64,000 bases of DNA, taken from positions 1 through 64,000 of the forward strand of contig CACYME010000006.1 in NCBI GenBank assembly GCA_902775475.1, given 5' to 3'. The position numbers and the translations under genes are program-made. Shown one piece after another: positions 61,001-64,000 of the stretch. Below the pieces are notes generated by a model. The model was not told where the DNA came from, searched no databases, and saw only the letters and a list, made by a program, of their open reading frames with translations. Position 1 is the stretch's first letter. The number at the start of each line of letters is the position of its first letter. Source of the stretch: an uncultured Prevotellaceae bacterium (GTDB lineage: Bacteria; Bacteroidota; Bacteroidia; Bacteroidales; Bacteroidaceae).

Positions 61001-64000
61001 ATGTAATTGTTGTTTTCTTTAAGCTGGCATGTGTTATAGACTATGGTGTTGTTGTAGAATCGTCCCACGCAGAAGCCCACGCCGCCTGCCGAGCCATTGC
61101 TGTAGTTTTTGGCGAAGAGCGAGTTGAAGCAGGTGCCCTCGTACATGAACATGCCTCCGGCGAAAATTTGGTTCTGCGAATAGCTGGCTGTGTCGCGCTT
61201 GGCGGCCGTGTTGTCGAGCACGAAGCATCCCTCTACCGACGAGTTGGAGCCGTCGCAGAAGATACCGCAGCCTTTCACTCGCCCACAGTAGGTCATATTG
61301 TTGACGATGATGCAGTTTTTCAGTCGTGCTCCCTCGTACATGTTCACGCCGGCTCCACCTCCATGCGCCATAATTTCGTCGCTGAGGAAACCGTGACGGA
61401 TGGTGAAGCCATCCCATTCCACGTCGCTGTATTCTACATAGTGCGAATCTTCTTCCTTTGTTCGGGTGGTTGAGGTGCGGCTGTTTTTCTTCACACGGTC
61501 GGTATGGCACAAATCATCGCCAAACTTGTTGTCTTTTACTAATGGGTCGCCCACTCTGCCGCCGCCATAGGTGGGGACAGTGACATCGGGCATGGTCAAC
61601 ACACGCTTGCGCAGGGTGGTGCGGTGGTTCTGGGGGGTGTAGTTTGTTTTAGTAGATAAAGAGGGTGATGATGTACTGGTTACAGTCCTGTTAGTATTAG
61701 AATTATCTAACACGTATGAGGGTTCCTCAAACATATTTATAATATGCAGATTCGCCATCAGCACTTCCCTCCTGTTGGGATTATTGTTCAATGGAGGTAA
61801 GCTTCCTGTTTGTGGGTCGGGAGCTTTTGTACCAGGGGCAGCCATTATCCTTACTGTAAAGTCACCAGCAGTCTCCTGCACAGCGTCGAACGTATATCGT
61901 TTCAATTTATAGGGGGTTGATGGATTGGCGCAATAAATTGTTTGCGATGCACAGATGTTGCCGCTGGAATTGATAACATAGAATGTAATACCCGTATCTT
62001 CGTCGCCTGTGTCGTGACCTCCTCCTGTAGCCCTATAAAATGCAGCCAAATCAGCTTGAATCTTATAATGTCCGGCAGGAACATTCTTCATGGTTTGCCA
62101 TACGCTCATTCCAATCATGCCACCACTCAATTCCATACCTCGCGGCACAACATCAATTACATTTCCATTGTCATCGACTACATTTCTGTTTCCATCAAAC
62201 CTAAAACTATTATAATCTACGTTGTTGGACCTATTTGCATAGATTAGCTCCCAACTATTATTACCTCCGCCCTGATCACCAAAATATTGATATACGTACT
62301 TCTCTCCACTGGACCATGTCACACCACCTACGGTTATGCCACCATTAGGAGCGGTTTTATCCGTCTTATGCCGTTGAGCAAAAACATTTGTGTTGGGTGC
62401 AGCATAGAGCATATCGGGATAGCGCATGTATGTGGTGGTTTGCTCTTCATGATCTGCCCATCTATAATAATTTATGATGGAAACGTCTTCATCAATTGTT
62501 GTTTGGCTGTCTTCAACTATGGTTTCAGAAAGGTCATCGTCCCAGTATTTGACGGCCTCGGAGTTCAGTGTCTCGTTGTCCTGCTTCGGGTCTGTGTCTG
62601 ATATTTGCAGTATGGTCTCGTAGTCCTCTGGCTCAAGGTTCTGTGCTGGCAACGACTTTGGAATGTTCGTTACGGCCGACATCAGCGCCTGTCGCTCGGT
62701 GATGCCGGGTGCAGCACCGTTGTTGACGGGGAAGCTGCCGAGGACAGTGGTATTGTCGCGCATGACGAAGCCCTTGTAGTCGGTGTATTTGCCGTTGGAT
62801 ACCCACACCTGCACCGAGTCCACGCCCTCTATGCGCTCGGTGCTCTCCTCGGGCAGGGCGTTGTAGGCTGCTGCCCGCTCCACGGCGTATTGCAACCCGC
62901 CCACATAACGCTCGTCGCGGTTGTTGTTGATCCAGCCGTTGGCGTTGCAGGCAGCAATGAAAGCAGCCAGATTAGCATAGTCGGCAGCGTTGTTCCAACC
63001 GGTTCCTTCGTGGTATGGGTTGGCGCGCCAGAAGGAGCGCGAGGCTCCCGAAATCTCGCCGTAGGGGAAGCGGGGGTCGTAGGCGTAGCCGGCGGTGAAG
63101 CCGCTAACGGTGCTTCCCTGCGAATTGATGGTGGATTCTGTTGTGACAGTGGGCGTTGAGCCGTCTTGCAGCGTCTCCGTCTCGCCGTCGCGTTCGCCGC
63201 CGCTGTAGACGTTTGTCTCCGTAATCCACGACTTGGTGACGGTGGTGGTGCTGGTTCCCCCCGTCTTCCTGTCGGTCATCCACACGCGTCCGAATCCTCC
63301 GCAGTATTTCTCGTCGGTGGTGAGCACGGGGTTGCCGTTGGCATCGAGGATGCGGTCGCAGGTGGGCTCGGCGTCGACGTAGTCGCCCGTGGCCAGTTCG
63401 GGTCCTGCGATGTTGTCAAGGCGGTAGACGGTGTTTCCGGCTATGGCGTTGCTCCATGACGAGCCGTCGCGCCGTCCTGCGCCGTCGGGTGTGACGTAGA
63501 TGACCGTCCCTGCCTCTGGCAGCTTCACGTCCTCCACGGCTCCGGCGTCGGGTGCGCCGCCGTAGCTGCGGTCTTTCCATGCGGCGTCGTAGCTCATGGC
63601 GAGGGAGTTGACGCGGTAGGTGTCTTCACCCTGCGGCTGTAGCCAGTCGGAGGTGGCAGTCTCGGGGTTGGCGCCGTTGACAATGGGGTTCATGTTCAGC
63701 GGCTCGTAGCTGACGACGCCGCCATAGAGGGGCTTGTCGGTGTCCTCACTGTGGCCCACGTTGCGGCTGGGGTTGGTGAAGTAGGGGTAGTTAAGGGTCT
63801 TGAGATAGGCAGGACTGGTGCCATCAACATAGTTAGGGTTGGGCTTGCGGTCATCCTTCTTAGTGCGGGTGAGGATGTTGAAGCACTTCAGGTCGCTGGG
63901 CATGCCGCTGGGTTTCTGGGCGTCGTGGTCGAGGTAGATGTAGTTGCCGATGATGGAGGGCGACCAGGCGCAGCTGACGGGGTTTTGGATGTCGGTGCGG
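52042..64000 (-). CDS. giant beta-helix surface protein with type IX-like C-terminal tail (5' end beyond window)
   Basis: At least 3,985 residues: the frame stays open from the ATG at 63903 to the right edge (upstream in-frame residues read TDIQNPVSCAWSPSIIGNY), so the true start is outside. It is built from about five large modules. Each opens with a strand such as VIYVTPDGAGRRDGSSW, IFYVSQNGGGG, VIWVGPETGLGNNG or VLYVSIDGSDSNDGTSWEKA, and each contains parallel beta-helix turns of GGAI/FxNN type (GAGVNMYEG, NCIVENNEAADTGGGLYLEP, GNGGAIYTNGTLY). Modules are joined by IGAYEY/IGIYEY/RGAYES. The end reads VSIYNAAGVLVYSGTVANLH and closes GIYIVKRR, like type IX secretion sorting tails. It is probably a surface or secreted adhesin/polymorphic-type protein. 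No catalytic site was recognised. Confidence 0.85.
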   Translation of the reverse strand, partial: RTDIQNPVSCAWSPSIIGNYIYLDHDAQKPSGMPSDLKCFNILTRTKKDDRKPNPNYVDGTSPAYLKTLNYPYFTNPSRNVGHSEDTDKPLYGGVVSYEPLNMNPIVNGANPETATSDWLQPQGEDTYRVNSLAMSYDAAWKDRSYGGAPDAGAVEDVKLPEAGTVIYVTPDGAGRRDGSSWSNAIAGNTVYRLDNIAGPELATGDYVDAEPTCDRILDANGNPVLTTDEKYCGGFGRVWMTDRKTGGTSTTTVTKSWITETNVYSGGERDGETETLQDGSTPTVTTESTINSQGSTVSGFTAGYAYDPRFPYGEISGASRSFWRANPYHEGTGWNNAADYANLAAFIAACNANGWINNNRDERYVGGLQYAVERAAAYNALPEESTERIEGVDSVQVWVSNGKYTDYKGFVMRDNTTVLGSFPVNNGAAPGITERQALMSAVTNIPKSLPAQNLEPEDYETILQISDTDPKQDNETLNSEAVKYWDDDLSETIVEDSQTTIDEDVSIINYYRWADHEEQTTTYMRYPDMLYAAPNTNVFAQRHKTDKTAPNGGITVGGVTWSSGEKYVYQYFGDQGGGNNSWELIYANRSNNVDYNSFRFDGNRNVVDDNGNVIDVVPRGMELSGGMIGMSVWQTMKNVPAGHYKIQADLAAFYRATGGGHDTGDEDTGITFYVINSSGNICASQTIYCANPSTPYKLKRYTFDAVQETAGDFTVRIMAAPGTKAPDPQTGSLPPLNNNPNRREVLMANLHIINMFEEPSYVLDNSNTNRTVTSTSSPSLSTKTNYTPQNHRTTLRKRVLTMPDVTVPTYGGGRVGDPLVKDNKFGDDLCHTDRVKKNSRTSTTRTKEEDSHYVEYSDVEWDGFTIRHGFLSDEIMAHGGGAGVNMYEGARLKNCIIVNNMTYCGRVKGCGIFCDGSNSSVEGCFVLDNTAAKRDTASYSQNQIFAGGMFMYEGTCFNSLFAKNYSNGSAGGVGFCVGRFYNNTIVYNTCQLKENNNYMGGAISLATASNPNLFIANTIIYGNNGIAIRDRNTNVNNVNPFIHCYIQSEIAQPYNATLKNVNNWSESNTGNYGVGNTFLNGVPATAENSPFDADLLGIGTASLHNDFRLSGEKAICVNMGTEDFTGNLFTVLRHKGKNETQINSSFLYQSVAAAVLPDNDVAYADRVQDCEIDIGAYEYDGTKDIEPDLSEEGKAIFYVSQNGGGGLATASTPEDAACAVKLQKVLDAAGRWKYAASYYGNTDAYDPADNPDYKHNWTNFTEELLTAELNLAAVKNGEITAGQSLAADVVQERLAGLKDRTVIVKLAGDYTDVKTGFAYAPTRTTVTNPEQEENLLEYSFIVPRGVQVWGGYTENKVPQRDADGNIIDGQTWPAFSDQSRDVLAYPTRLSGVVVNEETGTVGNVFRVVTFTENLFTTKEKLIVYGEDENQLTGQLHDYADDTDSPNREGNRAVLDGLFIQDGHASGNDESSRRGAGALVTGYAHIRNCIVENNEAADTGGGLYLEPCALVSGTIVKDNTAQTGGGIYVEEPTTDGGTSITTDNTTFAHIYTTTVVGNYASSTAGGLWFATNLRASSSVFWKNTANDLNNVAGSFTTATNITGEDPTAARYPFVYCGVESQRISGVNNVMLPTDEDQGVRWSHTDWWELYRWHRYHSGSATRSDSLYYYPITMSSVLARGGMTYAAWENARHVYPTLELADMAGLQRMEQTEADYLTVSGVQRVAKDNAFIEMGARVLNKTFEVVVDPKCIMTRLFVTTTEVLPSAEAYALQENTNDDDDSRMYRQMGSCYANPFHRLGDAFEYIMKVRKGNDPVHDKITIDGEETTMGEYYRDKRFEVFVSRGTFYPFRNAYGQQGEARTNTFVVPEGVTVVGGVDNDKSKRHWYCQAGYGQPTGDVADLNIATSSGRTIHLDGATTQFIRDDRLRQDRNGNSVQEPWEMYHQTVLSGNAVNMDEKTNVYHVITCYSDEEQVGLLPHRYDSNGSELSELDPDDTYTQPELLENLHQESIESKDSRTIILDGLMIQEAHANFIGDRDIEAEGEEPTGIQKATQLTYFRGGGILVDGNWNHTFTENGTMAEVLGVAKRDIPLMVVNCQFQNNMAGNGGAIYTNGTLYAVGSRFTQNYSCGPTSENDQRFIPWTAGGAIATNYECSLWNCLFDNNEARRGQDEGVDYPISSELTNRLMSEYGVNYTNSDACQGSGGVVSASATSVVRVLNCDMVKNKAVQYPAIYNHIDNGVRTADAAAIAQYGPGRHYAVNTIFWGNEATGSQVVMLDGSSAGTHRQPYHVANFGEEDDEMLYFCAYEDGSAVAATTPQPNITEGMLPTEVAAEVAAAQQQRDRAKMSHLISTDTSVYPDDDIDVIKYGYLDKAAVFGINPATGKPYNHNQIVSSTNSASDGPNFVLPTAIAGIDGYLENADWLVTRLNALIDNGWSYLKQGVRKKSENSTTLLTNFLDSSDNRLDNAGNDDELSGAGFYSVFSKSFYHRFGDLGFHDLLPIADEKYMEYRRSGRSKMQNMMRISTYPRINEENVFIDIGIYEYQYVQLSALGDEVDVIWVGPETGLGNNGSTAALATSDLQGAIETLLLSRNGHDKMIKLKEGTYSPMRLTTNNKQTFFINIPTRSDGVTMPGGDSDRRLGIKSLTIRGGYSLMALDNANDGESDRDVEQHPTVISMRRYSSNTDDQLDHLFVIENAEQTLSYGNFLSDDGSSPPQFTGQAVPIIFDGITFTNAYAQNKDEKGGAALLYDEQYRSTADGLIKTNNLLQKPVDLGEDGAPAPGGAEYHKLIIRDCIFKGNGVEDANVPAVSIREGGGQALVVNSLFHSNNGAPLDAVNTQVVNSTFALNEGHLKLSDVTEEYKGEDGVTVVSSESFPSQLHNSIIWKDNQASGGSGSTQFDVPASLFTGSASTSRMTYNTITGYANTDESADNHNVKLDDANNNVMLGPNFVNPLETFADEATADERQSQRMARDFHINPSARIINRGNTAKYQELVPYYPTYPKYASNPAVEGPTDDVTVSTPYAHFRNVYEDDEHTEVVSQYWFHTVQRGHRLSASQFSESILKGTDANNHTETELSGVQRVKGTRVERGAYESTAAVERVLYVSIDGSDSNDGTSWEKAYSLDRLQTAIDVASIYSMTSGTTPLERAYVFVKGAESAANGGKPVNIRDGVSVFGGLRMGFGSEAIRDRELDTESNQYTMYSDQEVARYVRQVQAGRDGVASKGTNSSTIVGLSSDNDATPEVGFQLDGFWLNAGSTDATPFVVDKPLTVLNNNVITGNTVSTEGQPVLDMQQGLLYNSLFFGNSTGSDATPVVSIGTGAYMLNCTVVGSEGQTLIGGAGNPAHVKNTISVGEPTAARAPMFAPYQRPEARGGNTAYSLADAPTLTTWQPYWYQLHEQSTQIDAGEESAAVNAWLPAGLRPFVDFGHDRDVLGNPRRLSTSVDNGCFETWRVSGDRYATNQTNIAAKGETGFYQSYTNDYGGHRYPHDGSVVYLGEESSLVLQMTGNGILRPGYLLAQSGASLYGQGYHIQLPYVAAEKALSPEAPALASLPFDYGLQHAYSVSYDGGDGSISQVPERSNFDAQHYDGEQRSQWRYHFHENESECWADALAADATMQACDGWLATYKGSAGQKVRFTAWSSDGYVYEEDGTAKTITLTQYDDRTSTAGGADFTKQENMGWNLKGLPWLVSTYQTSPQADGTYQMQVPHVVYSTLDGTADARYGQFYTAQSWADGATLSLSNAFFTQTAAIGPEETVTFKLPVYSGSTVAPARQQVGIAALDDATRGDDALVFADVVDVYPQTDADAAMPYRPGSDGIKWMALNHSLPQLYVTTAGGTRLALATQAPTATEIPLGVRLPRAGRYVIALPSADAYADQEAVWLIDHEAGTATNLLTTGYTLTAGEGGDIVSRLALMFGRHPEANLSSTSWSVLKVAARGGRLPLTGVSDDDSVSIYNAAGVLVYSGTVANLHSATLIDGIYIVKRR

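Overview
The window is chromosomal DNA from a GC-rich member of the Bacteroidota, most like Prevotella and relatives. Support for this: promoters carry the Bacteroidota -33 TTTG / -7 TAnnTTTG signature instead of -35/-10 boxes, the trp operon has the order B-E-G-D-C-F-A, there are TonB-type outer-membrane proteins and hybrid-free HK/RR pairs of the LytS/LytTR and RprXY types, secreted proteins end in type IX-secretion-like tails, and there is an IS66 element.

Layout. 1-6.3 kb: a GNAT/FemAB-like protein, a TonB-dependent receptor, a cobalamin riboswitch with its own terminator and no obvious target gene, and a uridine-kinase-like nucleoside kinase. 6.3-7.2 kb: a gene-free stretch made largely of interspersed repeats. 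7.2-10.5 kb (minus): a menaquinone operon (DHNA-CoA thioesterase, menF, menD). 10.6-16.3 kb: a helical lipoprotein, two Cthe_2159-like beta-helix proteins and a LytS/LytTR two-component pair. 16.4-22.8 kb (minus): an overlapping pair of secreted glycoside hydrolases. 22.9-30.5 kb: repeats, a trp leader peptide with attenuator, then trpBEGDCFA. 30.5-34.8 kb: an RprXY-like pair divergent from an outer-membrane barrel protein. 35.2-47.0 kb: a pectin-degradation operon (GH28-GH105-six-hairpin fusion, PL1 pectate lyase, CE8 pectin methylesterase). 47.4-49.6 kb (minus): aroB behind an Rpn/PD-(D/E)XK nuclease with a coding minisatellite. 49.6-51.9 kb: a complete-looking IS66 element. 52.0 kb to the right edge (minus): a giant beta-helix surface protein of at least about 3,985 residues, cut by the window edge.

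How they fit together. The cell makes menaquinone and aromatic amino acids (aroB, trp, menFD all draw on chorismate metabolism) and secretes a pectin/plant-glycan hydrolytic set. The pectin operon can attack methylated homogalacturonan in order: CE8 demethylates, PL1 cleaves to unsaturated products, GH28 hydrolyses, and GH105 removes unsaturated termini. No SusC/SusD pair or dedicated regulator is present in the window.

The most unusual layer is repetitive DNA. There are at least three interspersed families: (A) a GC-rich palindromic unit near GGCAGCGGCCGCTGCC, three copies; (B) an AT-rich unit containing GGCGTTGACTTTTGAAAATT, two long copies and one partial; (C) word-like microrepeats (TTGAGTGTTGAG, CTCAACACTCAA and similar) that form perfect hairpins. 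Family C and related microrepeats occur between genes and also in frame inside menD, trpF, the nucleoside kinase, a TonB receptor and the GH105 module. No tRNA, rRNA or CRISPR array was recognised.
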